A stretch of 64,000 nt of DNA from Stomoxys calcitrans. Lineage: Eukaryota; Arthropoda; Insecta; Diptera; Muscidae. Each line of letters starts with the position of its first letter. Within the stretch, counting starts at the first letter, position 1. Where the stretch lies: assembly GCF_963082655.1 (NCBI RefSeq), contig NC_081553.1, positions 30,873,841 through 30,937,840 on the forward strand, read 5' to 3'. Position numbers and translations under genes: made by a program. Below are positions 34,465 through 46,412 of this stretch, in pieces. The notes beneath the pieces were generated by a model, which saw nothing but the letters and a program-made list of their open reading frames with translations, was not told the origin of the DNA and ran no database searches.

Positions 34465-34915
34465 GATGAATGTTGTCTAGACCTGCTTGATATGTCGCTT
34501 GATCTAGAGGTTCTCTCTTGTAACGCAGAACCTCACGCTATAGATCATGTAGATCTACCTTAAGGCTTCTGGGCAGCGGATATCTATCCACAAGATGATG
34601 ATTTGGTTGATGTCTGCGATGACAGCCCAAAAGGTATTGTTTAGACATGATGTCTAAACAATACCTGTCATCGTAGTTATGTCTTCGTACTGATAGGATC
34701 ATTGTCTCCTGACGGAGGTGGTTCACATGAGAACTGAGGAGACAGCCCGTCGCAGTTCGGAGGGCGGATCTGAATATTATTCCACTGCGTGTCACAAAGT
34801 TGACGAGACCACACTGGCGCTGCATAACTTACCACAGACCGGCCAATTGGTTGGTACGTGGTCAACAAGGTTTCTTTGTCTGCGCCTAAAGTGCTGCCAG
34901 CAAGTGATTTGAGGA
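34465..34915 (-). pseudogene. jockey-like LINE reverse-transcriptase C-terminal relic
   Basis: Minus-strand frames give SVVSYAAPVWSRQLCDTQWN, then after a frame change ALRTATGCLLSSHVNHLRQE, and KQYLLGCHRRHQPNHHLVDR. These are typical of the region after the RT palm in jockey-clade LINEs. The downstream end YKREPLDQAT-like sequence lies near 34500-34520. Frame breaks and an internal small palindrome (34629-34665) show it is dead. Confidence 0.8.
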
Positions 34916-34924
34916 CCTTGTTTC

Positions 34925-35273
34925 TACTTTTGACTCTCAGTCAAATCGGATGAGAATTGCGGCCTCTAGAGGTTCAGCAAGTCAAGACCCAAGATTGGTT
35001 TGTATGGCAGCTATATCAAAACAAAGACCTATTTGGCCCATTTACAAATCCAACTGACCTACACCAATAAGAAGTATTTGTGCAAAATGTCAAGTGGCTA
35101 GCTCTACTCGTTGAAAAGTTAGCGTGCTTTCGACAGACAGACGGCCGGACGGACATGGCTAGTTCGACTTAAAATGTCACGACGATCAAGAGTATTTATA
35201 CTTTATGGGGTCTTTGACGCTTATTTCGTGGTGTTAAATTATACCCCCATGCTATGGTGGAGGGTATAAAAAA
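34925..35273 (+). mobile_element. A-type element 3' end
   Basis: Plus-oriented last core (aagattggtttgtatggcag), gcgtgctttcgacagacaga, catggctagttcgacttaaa and terminus gctatggtggagggtataaa. Confidence 0.75.
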
Positions 35274-35439
35274 AATTCCGTTAATTTTTTTTTTCGTTTT
35301 GATCCCAATAAGCAACATGCGAAATATTATGGCGATCATCATGATATTTCATATTTCGTTAATTAGAACCAAAAGGAAAAAAATGGAGGATATGCGGATA
35401 TTGAGGATATATGTTTTTTTTTTTCTTTATCGTCTTTGA
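35274..35439. other. spacer, nothing recognised
   Basis: T-rich short interval between two oppositely oriented A-type copies. Confidence 0.4.
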
Positions 35440-36203
35440 TTGCAAAACTGCCATATAAACCAAACATTCAACAGATATGCCAAGTATGGCCTGAATCGGT
35501 CCAAAACCTGATATAGTTCCCATATAAATCCATCTCCTGATTATACTTCTTGAGCCCCTTGTGGTACAGTTCTTGTCTGATCCAAAACTTTATATAGTTC
35601 CCGTATAAATCCATCTTCCGATTATACTTCTTGAGCCCCTTGTGGCACAATTCTTGTCTGATTTGGCTACTATTGTATTTCGCACAGCGACTTCTCCTTT
35701 GACCAAATGGTGAAGAATCGGTCTTAGACCTGATTCTTGAGCCTCTGTGAGGCCACAATGACATCTACTATTGTCTCCATCAACTAAACCGAGTATGGCC
35801 TGAATCGGTCCATAACCTGAAAAAACTCCAAAGGCATAGCAATTGGGTTGCCCAAAAAGTAATTGCGGATTTTTTTAAAAAAAAGTAAATGCATTTTTAA
35901 TAAATCTTAGAATGAACTTTAATCAAATATACTTTTTTTACACTTTTTTTTCTAAAGCAAGCTAAAAGTAACAGCTGATAACTGACAGAAGAAAGAATGC
36001 AATTAAAGAGTCACAAGCTGTGAAAAAATTTGTCAACGTCAACTATATGAAAAATCCGCAATTACTTTTTGGGCAACCAATATTATCCAATATCTTTTGT
36101 AAGCCTGTAAAGATATGCCAGGCAAAGAACTTGACAAATGCATGGTGGAGATTTTAAAAGATACGGCCCGGCTGAACTTCGCATGCTCTTACTTGTTTAA
36201 GTT
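35440..36203 (-). mobile_element. A-type element, partial, with MITE
   Basis: Minus-oriented cores (ctgatatagttcccatataa, acttcttgagccccttgtgg). The A-type 5' end is at the right: gatacggcccggctgaactt, cgcatgctcttacttgttt. A MITE is inserted at 35843-36080. Confidence 0.7.
35843..36080 (+). mobile_element. Tc1/mariner-type MITE, copy 4
   Basis: Same 5' and 3' TIRs and body as the 7138 copy, with a slightly longer A-run near the left end. TA follows the right end; the left flank has aa instead of ta, so one side has mutated. Confidence 0.88.
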
Positions 36204-36764
36204 AATTTTATTTCTAAATATTTGCTAGCAAAATGTTTGCTGGTCTTTTTCTCTCTCTCTCTCTCTTGTGAGTTCCCATCGATAGATGAATAAACTTTAT
36301 AAAATCCATTCTATGGCGTTGAAACTTAATAGGTGTGTAAATTTGTCTACCATTCATTCACTGTTAGTCTTTTTCATTCACTCACTACAAGCAAATGGGC
36401 AAAACTATTGTCCACACCAGACAATGGTGCGATGGCACATGGCAAAGGTAAGCATGGGTTGTTCACTCAGCCACTATTTCCATTCATGTTGATCGGTCAT
36501 TTGGTGCTTAATCCAATAAAACAAATTAAATGTCAAATGCAGGTATTAAATGCTCATGTTAATGGTAAGAGGCCGTGCAAAGAGAGGCCAACAACCCAAA
36601 AGCAGTTAAATTACCCACTCCATACAGCCTTTTGGTCATTGTTGGGTCATAAGCGTGTGTATGGGACAGATGGCAGGGTGGAGAAAAAAAGGTGTGAAAG
36701 GATTTGAAATCTTTAATGCTATTACCTTAGCAATTCAATTGTATTCACATTTAGTTTTTATTAG
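36204..36764. other. single-copy-like DNA with a CT microsatellite
   Basis: A short (TC)n at about 36249-36267. No gene or repeat family was recognised. Confidence 0.4.
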
Positions 36765-37130
36765 TCGTTGTTATATACCACCACCATGGAATGAACCATG
36801 AGGCAGTAAACTAAATTTGTTGATTCGCTGGTAACAAGCAGATATATTAGTTGAAGACTCAACAAAAGGTAGAACGCAGGTTGAAAACTTTAACTCTCTT
36901 TGGAACTCAAGCTATAGATGAACCGATTTGAACAAATTTAAGAAGCAGCTGGGGTTCTTTAAACCTTTGAAGATTGGCTTTAACCGTACTATAGATATTT
37001 TTAAACATTGGAAAGATAGCAATATTGCAAATGATAATCGGATCGATCGTAGATTACAGAACAACTAACTCAAAACACTTGGGCGGATTAATAGTCCCAC
37101 CCTCTTTTCAAACCAACCTAACTCAAAACA
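36765..37130 (+). mobile_element. weak A-type head and LINE-tail-like remnants
   Basis: tataccaccaccatggaatg resembles a decayed A-type start, and tgaaccgatttgaacaaatt a decayed core. Around 37080-37125, gcggattaatagtcccaccc and ctcttttcaaaccaacctaa resemble the LINE tails at 40230 and 40710. All are strongly diverged. Confidence 0.35.
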
Positions 37131-38324
37131 CTTCCTATCTTGAGTGATTGTTTGAATTATATTATCCCTATATGGTTTAGAACAAAACAAGTCGTCCTTG
37201 CCCAACAGCCGTCTATATTTTTTCTCAATTGTTTACCGGACTGCTTCAAAAAAGGTAAATCCTTTGGAAGGGTGTTATTTTTGTAAATAAAATAAATCAT
37301 TGATTACGTTTATTTTATTTGAGCTTCTTTTTTTTCTTGCAAAGTTCATCTTTTTTACACTTATTTGCCAACATAAAGAGATAAGTAAATAAAGGGGTAA
37401 GAGAGCAAAGGAGAGAAAGCGAGAGAGAGCGCTACAAAGCAGACAAACAAGCCAACGACTACCATGTAAATCCTTTTTATGTATTTTTAATTCTACAAAT
37501 CGTGGTGTTTTCTTTCTATTTGCTTTGCTTTTATATGGGTTTTATCGGTTCCCATATTTTTTTTTTGTCGCTTTTCATAGATACACTGAAATTTATGTAA
37601 CTGTGTGGGTGTGGAGGTTCCGGTTAAGGAAGCTAAAAAGCGAAGCATTATTGTAAAGGGTGAATAAATTGGATTTTAATGAAATTTAATGCCTTGTTTG
37701 GTTAGTCCGTCTTTCGTAGTTTTTTTTTTTAATGTGTTTTCGTTCATTTATTTTTCAAATGGGAATTTAAAAGCCAAGGAAAGAAAGAACGAGTGGGCAG
37801 TAATGAGTTGGCAATGAAGAAATACATGGAAAAGTAGGAAAATTTAATTGAATATTTGAAAAGAAAGGGTATCTCTCTCATATAAAACTAGTTGGCACAG
37901 TGTGTTTCGGTGCTGCAAAATGGCAAAAATATTATTTTTTAAACATTTTAAAACTGGTGGCCAGAGAATGAGAACTTTCAGTGTCATGGGTCTTTTCAAA
38001 TCCAATTGCAAATGGCATGTCCGCAAAATATTGTTTTTTAAGTATTTCAAGCTGGTAACCAGAGTATGAGAACTTCAGTGTCATGGGTCCTTTCAAATCC
38101 AATTGCAAGGATTGCTCATAAAACATTTCACTAATTTTCTAGCGCATTTGTTATCTACTTTCAAAATCATGTCATGGGGTACAATATCGGACACATCAAT
38201 TTGAAAGACGTAATGGTATTTTCTGACCTATGATTTGTGCTCTACTCCCAAAGTCCTTTTAATTAAGTTCCATTTTATGCCTATCGGCCTATATGTCCTT
38301 TTGAGAATTTTTTGTTTGAAAGTT
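37131..38324. other. single-copy-like DNA
   Basis: AT-rich. A short imperfect duplication around 37920-38120 (tttaaacattttaaaactgg / tttaagtatttcaagctggt, each followed by a similar atgagaacttcagtgtcatg stretch) has a period of about 110 bp. No gene was recognised. Confidence 0.45.
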
Positions 38325-39612
38325 TTTTTTATACCCTCCACCATAGGATGAGGGTGTACTAATTTCGTCACTCCTCAAAATATTTGTATATATATTCTTG
38401 ATCGACATGACATTTTATATCGATCTAGCCATGTCCGTCCGTCTGTCAGTCCGTCCGTCTGTCAGTCCGTACGACCGTCCGTCTGTCTGTTGAAAACACG
38501 CTAACTTTCAAAGGAGTAAGGCTAACCGCTTAAAATTTTGCATAAATACTTCTTATTAGTGTAGGTCGGTTAGTATTGTAAATGGGCCATATCGGTCCTT
38601 GTTTTGATATAGCAGCCATATTAACCGATCTTGGGTCTTGACTTCTTGAGCCTCTAGAGGGCGCTCAATTTGGCATGAAGTGTTTTATTATGACTTCCAA
38701 CAACTGTGGTTCAAATCGGTCCATAACCTGATATAGCTGTCATATAAACGGATCTGCGATCATGACTTCTTGAGCCTCTAGATGGCGCAATCATTATCCG
38801 ATTTGGCTGAATTTGGCATGAGGTACTTTGTTATGACTTCCAACAACTGTGTTAGGTATGGTTGAATTCGGTTCATAACCAGACATAGTTGCCACATATA
38901 CCGATCTTAGATCTTGACTACTTAGCCAATAGGGGGCGCTTTTCTCATTCGATTTGGCTGAAAGTTTGCATGAAGTTGTTTGTTATGACTTTAAACAACT
39001 ATGCCAAATATGGTATAACTCGGTCTTAAACCTGATATAGCTGAAATGCAAACCGATCTTGGATCTTGACTTTATGAACCACTAGAGGGCGCAATTCTTA
39101 TACGATTTGGATGAAATTTAGCATAAAGTTATTTGTGATTACTTCCAAGAACTGTACCGAGAATGGTCAAAATAGGTCCACAACCAGATATTGCTTCCAT
39201 ATAAACCGGTCTTGGATCTTGACTTTTTGAACCACTAGAGGGCGCTATTCTTATCCGATTTGGCAGAAATTAAGCATGAAGTATTTTGTTATGACTTCCA
39301 ACAACTGCGATAAGTATGGTTCAAATCGATACATAACCTGATACAGCTGCCATATAAACCGATAATCCGACTTCTAAAGCCTTTGGAGGGCGCAATTCTT
39401 ATCCTATTTGACATACGTGTCCAATATTGTCTTAATCGCTATAGATCGATTAGGACAATATTGGATACGAATGTCAATGATGATACAGCTCCCATATAAG
39501 CCGATCTCCCGAATATGCTTCTTGAGCCCTTATCCGAATGGACTGAAAGATTACCCAATGACTTCTACTATGGTCTTTAATATTCAATTTACTTATGGTC
39601 TGAATCGGACTA
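38325..39612 (-). mobile_element. A-type tandem-cored element
   Basis: The 3' terminus at the left (ttttttataccctccaccat) is followed by a long ccgtccgtctgtcagtccg microsatellite, gaaaacacgctaactttcaa, and six or more minus-oriented cores (cctgatatagctgtcatata, cttgagcctctagagggcgc). An imperfect 30-bp-arm hairpin lies at 39409-39476. Confidence 0.75.
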
Positions 39613-40149
39613 TGACTTGTTTTGTTTTTGCCACCAGATAGTTTGGTCCAAATATCAGTTTCATACTGTAATTCAAAATACATTCATTTGATGTCAATTA
39701 ATGTTCCAATCGATAAACTTGACCGTTTTTCAGGTTTTAGGTGGGACGTTCCCTCGAATGTAAAGTTAGGGGAAGATAAGGTGTTAGAATATTTTCTAAA
39801 CAGACTCATTTAGAGTGTTTTAGCCTATTGTGATGCATCAGTACCGACCGTCCAAACTTATGGTGAGAATCGACCCCATGATCCACGCACTTGTAATCCG
39901 AACACGCTATTAACTCGATTTACGGGGGTCTTCAACCGCAGGTAATTCGACTGCAAATTTATACAAATTCGGTTTTTATAAGCTGCCATACGATTGCAAG
40001 CAAAATTTCGCTTAAATCGATGCTTTTATCTCCGAGATATGGTATTTTTTGAGAGTTAAGATAAAGGGGAGGGTCAGTCCGAAATGCAGTTCTCTTTGTT
40101 GCTGCGGCTGTGCTGCAAGTTGCTGTCGGCTGACAAGGAAGAGAATTGG
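39613..40149. other. unassigned DNA
   Basis: Contains fragments that might be old F2 or A cores (gagatatggtattttttgag, aaggggagggtcagtccg) but nothing secure. Confidence 0.35.
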
Positions 40150-40272
40150 ACTCATATTTCAGGTGACCACAAATTACAAAATAATTTAGAGCACTCAACA
40201 ATCCGATCAATGACTTAGGAGTATAAAGGCATGAGGCGGATTAATATCTGCACACTCTATCAACCTAACCAT
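40150..40272 (+). mobile_element. 5'-truncated LINE 3' tail
   Basis: gagcactcaacaatccgatc, gacttaggagtataaaggca, tgaggcggattaatatctgc and the end actctatcaacctaacc follow the same order as the reverse of 54716-54800. Confidence 0.6.
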
Positions 40273-40597
40273 GCGGGGTTGCAAATTGCAAATTTTGCCC
40301 ATGAACATTCCACTAAGGAATAGGGGCAAACTTCTCACCTATCAATGAGTGCAGCCCGATTCAAGTTTAAGCTCAATGATAAGGGGCCTCCTTTTTATAG
40401 CCGAATTCAAACGGCGTGCCGTAGTGCAACATCGCTGTGGAGAGAAGTTTTACATGGCATATTACCTCACAAATGTTGCCAGCATTAGGAGGAGAAAGCC
40501 ACCGATGAAAATTTTTTCTGATGGTCTCGCCAGCATTCGAACCCAGGCGTTCAGAGTCATAGGCGGACATGCAAACCTCTGCGCTACGGTGGTTAGG
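40273..40597 (-). mobile_element. S1 SINE, near full length
   Basis: Tail gcccatgaacattccactaa, body aacggcgtgccgtagtgcaa, tRNA-like box B region agcattcgaacccaggcgtt, and head gaggcggacat..ctctgcgctacggtgg. This is one of the best-preserved S1 copies. It sits between two LINE tails. Confidence 0.8.
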
Positions 40598-40604
40598 AAC
40601 AGCA

Positions 40605-40747
40605 AAAAGTTAAATTTTATTTTTCGATGTTACGCACAACGCAAGGAGCGCACAACAAGCTGATTACTGGCTTAGGTGTATGACCAAAGTGGAACAGGGT
40701 GGTTTAATATGAGCACCCTCTCTTCAACCTTACCTAACCTAACCTTA
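40605..40747 (+). mobile_element. 5'-truncated LINE 3' tail
   Basis: gcgcacaacaagctgattac, tggcttaggtgtatgaccaa, gggtggtttaatatgagcac and the end cttacctaacctaacctta. This matches the reverse complement of the tail at 22376-22450. Confidence 0.75.
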
Positions 40748-40965
40748 CCCAACACCATTTAAGCAGATGTTTCCAACAACCTGTTAAATCTTCTAAAGAA
40801 CCTAAGTCTTATGATCTGGCATATAGACCTTAAATAGATATAGCTGTTTCTCATTCTGCCAACTTTACTTTTTACAAACATCATCTAGCAACTCTTCGAT
40901 ATTAATGTCCAATTTTATTTGCAAAATTTAATGGAGAATTAATTTCTTGCTTCTTTTATGGCTTT

Positions 40966-42340
40966 CTTATACCCACCACCGTAGGATAGGGGGCATAATC
41001 ATTTAGTCATTCCGTTTGCGACACATCGTAATATCAATTTCCGACCCTACAAAGTTTATATATTGCGGATCGTCGTAAAATTCTAAGCCGATTTAACGAT
41101 GTCCGTGTGTCTGTCCGTTTGTTGCAATCACAGATAAGTCTTTTTGATGCACGCTGATTAAGTTCTTGAACGGGCCACATCGTACCATATTTGGATATAG
41201 CTGCTATATAGTTAATGGCCTTGCGATCTTGCTGAAATTTGAAACAGTGAGTAGTTTAAGGCTTCCCGATAACTGACCCAGATATAGTTCAAATCGGCCT
41301 ATATTTAGATATAGCTGCCATATAGACCGATCTCCCGATAAGGGGTCTGAAGGTCATAAAAATTTTATTTTTATCCGATTTCGCTGAAATTTTAAACAGT
41401 GAGTTATTTTTACCCTCCTGATACCCGACCTAAATATGGTTCAGATCGGTCCATATTTAGATATAGCTGTCATATAGACCGATCTCCCGATAAAGGGTCT
41501 GAAGGCCATTAAAGCTTTATTTTTTATTGGAGTTCGCTGAAATTTGGAATTGTACGCAGTTTTAAGCCTCTCAACATCCGACCCAAATATGGTACAGACC
41601 GGACTATATTGGGATATAGCTGCGATATTGACCGATCTGCCGATAAATGGTCTTAAGGTCACAAAAGCTTTATTTATTGCCCAATTTCACTAAAATTTGC
41701 AACAACGAATTATTTTAAGCCTCCTGACATCTGACTCATATATGGATTAAAACGGTCCATATTTAGATATAGCTACCATATAGACCGATCTCCCGATAAA
41801 TGATCTGAAGGCCATAAAAGCTTTAATTTTTATTGGAGTTCGCTGAAATTTGGAATCGTACGCAGTTTTAAGCCTCTCAACATCCGACACAAATATGGTA
41901 CAAATCGGACTTTATTGGGATATAGCTGCGATATTAACCGATCTGCCGATAAAGGGTCTGGAGCCCATTAAAGCTCTATTTATTACCCGATTTCGTTGAT
42001 ATTTGAAACAGTGGGTAGTTTTAGGTCTCCCGACGTCTGTCCCAAATATGGTTTGTATCGGACACTATGTAGATATAGCTTCCATACAGAGCGATCTGCC
42101 GATAAATGGTCTGAAGTCCATAAAAGTTTTATTTTTTATCCGATTTCGCTGATATTTGAAATACAAAATTCAACAGTGTCATATATTTATTAGACCACTT
42201 AATGTCCGTGCCGAATTTGGGTGCATAAGTTATCCAATTTTCACCAGATTGTGGCGAAAAGGGGTATATCTAATACACCCGAGTTCGTGGGTATCCAAAG
42301 TTCGGCCCAGCCGAACATAATGCCTTTTTACTTGTTCTAT
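40966..42340 (-). mobile_element. B-type tandem-cored element, well preserved
   Basis: The 3' terminus at the left is cttatacccaccaccgtagg, ataggggg. It is followed by cgaccctacaaagtttatat and gatgtccgtgtgtctgtccg. Minus-oriented cores of about 150 bp follow (tatttagatatagctgccat, agaccgatctcccgataaag). The 5' end at the right is cgagttcgtgggtatccaaa, gttcggcccagccgaacata, tttttacttgtt. It has subterminal inverted repeats like the copy at 53572-54718. Confidence 0.8.
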
Positions 42341-43065
42341 GTTTGAAGGGTTTTTTGTAACTTTAGACCTTTGATAAAGATTTGTTGTTTTTTGCCTATA
42401 GCTTTAACCTTACCTACTTTTAGCAAAAACTTGTTTGTTCATTTTCATTACAAGCTACATTTCGCTTATTCGCCCACATATCACATATACTTCCTCTTTT
42501 ATGCACCCACACAACATCCTCATAGCCATCATCATCATCATCATCATCTTTATTTACCACCAACACCATTGCAGTATATTTTATTTATATTTGTTTAGGA
42601 AAGCATACTCGTAGTGTATGTAGCTAACAGGGATTTATTGTTAACAGATTAATTATATTTTATGGCCAAATGTCCTGCCATCCTTTTGGCCATAAACATT
42701 TGTATGCTACTTTTGGTCATTTGTATTTAAGAACTGACAAATGATGGGTATTAGGCAATGATTTGTGTATTGTGTGTGGAAGGATGTACGGAATAAGGAA
42801 TGTGAAAAAGCAATTGTTAAGTGAAAATAACCGTAAACAGGTAATGAAATCTCACAAGCCATGGAAAAGTGAAAGGGAAACTACAGACTTTGAGATTAAT
42901 TGGGGAATATTCATATGGTCAAGGTTATTTGGAGCATCGAATTGAAATGAAATGGTCGCCATAATATGAGGCAATATATAACCAATATACATAAGAACGC
43001 TGTTGAGAACTTAATAATATTAGAAGAAATTGTCCTTTAAGTACAAATTAAATTTTATGAAATAT
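42341..43065. other. single-copy-like DNA with a CAT microsatellite
   Basis: Contains (ATC)n at about 42524-42548. No gene was recognised. Confidence 0.45.
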
Positions 43066-43439
43066 TTATACCCTACGGGGAATGGGATAGGTCCCAAACC
43101 TGTCATGGGATAGGTCCTCTGGTGATAAGGATATGCCCTCTGGTGATCTGGTCCACTTACATGAAAAAAACCTATCACTTTATAAATGTTTATCGCCGTA
43201 GGATAGGTCCTAAAACCGTAGGATATTTCCTGGGACAGTTAGAAACGGATGATTATACTTTGCAAGTATTTTTAAGGGAGATAACTTTAGTTAGCAAATA
43301 TATTTAACGGATGACCAATTTTTAACAATAATTAAGTGATTTTTTAAAAAATAATTAAGAATCATAAGTTATGACAATTGAAAAGTTCCATTCCCTGTGG
43401 GATATGTCCTGTGACAGGTAACTAATTCTCCAGTTTATG
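43066..43439. repeat. gggatagGTCC-motif region of unknown type
   Basis: Short motif variants gggataggtcc, ggatatgccctctggtgat and gggatatgtcctgtgacagg recur irregularly. The left part (tataccctacggggaatggg) and the right part (ccattccctgtgggatatg) are weakly inverted. Not assigned to a family. Confidence 0.4.
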
Positions 43440-44350
43440 ACCGGTATATTTGGGGCAATTGACTACACATTTCCCGTATGGTACCTTCCTTACTTTTTGT
43501 ACTGTCCGTCCATCTGTGCCTCTGTCTGTCGAAATCACGTTGCAGTATTTTAAAATTTAGATATTGACCTAAAACCTTACACATTTTTTTTGCCCAAAAG
43601 CAACTAAAGTGCGAAGATGGACTATATCGGATCATATCTTGATATAGCTCCTATATGGAACGATTTGCCGATTTGGGGTCCAATGCTATTTTAGATATAT
43701 ATATTACTCAATTTCGCTGATATTTGGCACAGCGAATTGTGGTAGGACCTCCGGACATTGGTGCTGAATATGATCCATATTTGGATATAGTTGCTCTATA
43801 AACTGAACTCGATTTAAGTGTTTGGGCCCATAACAGGCGAATTTATTACACGATACAAAGCACATTTGTTTCGATAAATTTTAGAACCGTGAGTTTAATT
43901 ATGAATGTTGACATCCAAACCGAATATGGTTCAGGTCGGTACATGTTAGGATATAATTCTTATATACGGTTTGTCGAATTAGGATTTTAAGTCCATATGT
44001 ATAAAATTTGGAACAAGAAGCTGCACTAGGCCATCCGGTATCCGAATCGCGTTTGGTCCATATCAGACCATATTTGCATATAGCTGCCAAATGGACCGAT
44101 CTGTGAATTTGAACTGAAATTTGAACCTGGGAATTGTATAAGGCTTCTTGGCAACTAAACCTGTTAACTGATTGGTCCATAACATGGTTTAGCTCCCTAA
44201 TTCACCGACCTCCCCCCTCTCCCATTAGCCTTTTGCGACCCTTAGAAACTTAAATTTTTGCATGATTTGGTAGAAATTTTATATATAGAAATTTTCGCAA
44301 AATCTATGGTGGCAGCTATCAAGATACGGCCCGGCCGTACTTTTTTACTT
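43440..44350 (-). mobile_element. B-type element, diverged
   Basis: Minus-oriented cores (atcttgatatagctcctata, tggatatagttgctctataa). The 5' end at the right is tcaagatacggcccggccgt, acttttttac. The 3' terminal hairpin is not clear. Confidence 0.6.
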
Positions 44351-44684
44351 TTTTTAACCTATTCTTACGAAATTTGACATAAAGCACTCTCTGGTGACCG
44401 TTCATATATATAAAAATTAATTTGAGTTTGTTTGTTTGTATGTTCCTTATAGACTCAGAAACGATTGAACCGATTTTCTTGAAATTTTCACTGATGGTGC
44501 ATAATGATCCCGTGGTGAAAATAGGATACTAAATTTTTTGATATCTGAAGGGGGAGCGGACCCTCCCCCTTACCCTAATTTTCAGAAACACCAGATCTCG
44601 GGGATGGATGGTGTGATTTTTGTGTGCTCCCTTATAGTGACCTACAAACAAAAACTTCGTATTAAAATTTCGGATGGAGTACCA

Positions 44685-44709
44685 AGGGGGGGGGGGGGGG
44701 GGGTGGGGG
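44685..44709. repeat. poly-G tract
   Basis: A run of about 17 G, interrupted by one t and followed by ggggg, inside an F2 3' region. The G-richness is part of the F2 core. Confidence 0.85.
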
Positions 44710-45340
44710 GAGCGCCCCACCCCAACACCTACCAAATATATATAAACATCAATCACGACAATATGGGCCTCAAATTAAAGGTATTTTGATTAAGAAAACG
44801 TATCTGATATCCAATTGTCGGACCAAGTGTTAGGGAAACCACCCAACTCCCAAAACAACCCTTAATCCTGCATATTTACCGACCATGGCAATATGGGATT
44901 CAAATGAAAGGTATTTACGAGTAAAATACGAATCTGATATCCAAATTTGGGAAAAAGTTTCTGAAGGTCCACCCTTTTCCCAAAACACTACCAAGCAGGA
45001 CTTATTTACTGACCACGGCAATATGGGGCTTAAATAAAAGGTTTGCTAGTGAAGAATACGAATCTGATATCCAGTTGTTGGGCCAAGTGTTTGGGGGGTC
45101 GCCCACTCCCGAGAACATACCCCAAAGAAAACAAATTTGCGACCATAGCAATATGGGACTCAAATGAAAGGTCTTTGGGAGAAAAGCACGAATTTGATAT
45201 CAATATTCGGCAAAAAGTGTCTATGGGGCCACCCCACCCCCCATAACATCACCCAAATAAGAAGTATTTGCTGATCATTGCAATATGAGGCTCAAATAAG
45301 AGGTATTTTAGAGTAGAACACGAATCTGATATATATATAT

Positions 45341-45576
45341 AGGGTTGCCCAAAAAGTAATTGCGGATTTTGCATATAGTCGGCGTTGACAACATTTTTCA
45401 CAGCTTGTGACTCTGTAATTGCATTCTTTCTTCTGTCAGTTATTGGCTGTTACTTTTAACTTGCTTTAGAAAAAAAGTGTAAAAAAAGTATATTTGATTA
45501 AAATTCATTCTAAGTTTTATTAAAAATGCATTTACTTTCTTTTAATAAATCCGCAATTACTTTTTGGGCAACTCAA
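45341..45576 (-). mobile_element. Tc1/mariner-type MITE, copy 5
   Basis: About 236 bp in the reverse orientation to the 7138 copy, inserted in an F2 core at an atatatata stretch. Ends are agggttgcccaaaaagtaat and tactttttgggcaactcaa, with TA at the right (45577-45578). Confidence 0.88.
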
Positions 45577-46412
45577 TATATTTTCAAAGCCAAGTCACTG
45601 AGTGGCCGCTCCGTCCCCCAAAAAACACGCCCCAAACCGGTCATGTTTGTCGACTATGGAAAACTGGAGCTCAAATGAAGGGTATTTGGGAGTAGACCAT
45701 GAATCTGACATCAACATTCTGGAGAAACTGTCTAGGGGATGTCCCACGGATAAAACTACCCCCAAGTATGAAGTATTTGCTCACCAAGACAATTTGGGTC
45801 TTCAAGACAGTAGAGCTAGCTATTCATAGTTTTTAGGGCCCATACCCCTAACCGGACATATTTGCTGGCTTTTTCAATAAGGGGGTTTAAGTGAATGGTT
45901 TTTGAGATTAGAAAACGAGTTTTATATCCAATTTTGAGGCCAATGGCAATATGGGTTTCAAATATATGAGAATAGAGCACGTTGCTGATATATTTTCATG
46001 GCTTAATGTTTAGGGGACCACCCACTCACCAAAACCATATTTACATATTTACCATGATAATGTGGGGCTTAAATGAAAGGAATTGGGGGTAGAGCAAGAA
46101 TTGATACCCACTTTTGGGACCAATTTTCTGGGGGCCCAACCCCTTTCCCAAAATACCCCACAAACAACAATTTTTTACTGACCACCGCAACATTGGGCCT
46201 AAATAAAGGCATTTGGTAGTAGTATACGAATTTGATATCCAATTGTAGGACTATGTAATTTGGGTAATTTTTCGACCATGCCAAGGCACTTTTATTGATA
46301 TTTCACTAAAAGCTCTTTAATTGTCGAAAATAAATATTCCAATGAAAATTTTGTTTCATATAAAGTAAAAGAAAGCGCAGCAGAGCAGGCCCGGTCCAGC
46401 TAGTAAATTTTA

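Larger units (their letters stand above)
44398..46412 (-). mobile_element. F2 element copy 6, both ends visible
   Basis: The 3' end at the left is atatatataaaaattaattt, gagtttgtttgtttgta, with cagaaacgattgaaccgatt next. It is followed by a G-rich run and about ten minus-oriented cores. The 5' end at the right is gcgcagcagagcaggcccgg, tccagctagt, the reverse of the start at 933. Here the 3' tail continues as TATATATA and is not joined to a DINE-like terminus, which defines the natural F2 end. Confidence 0.75.
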
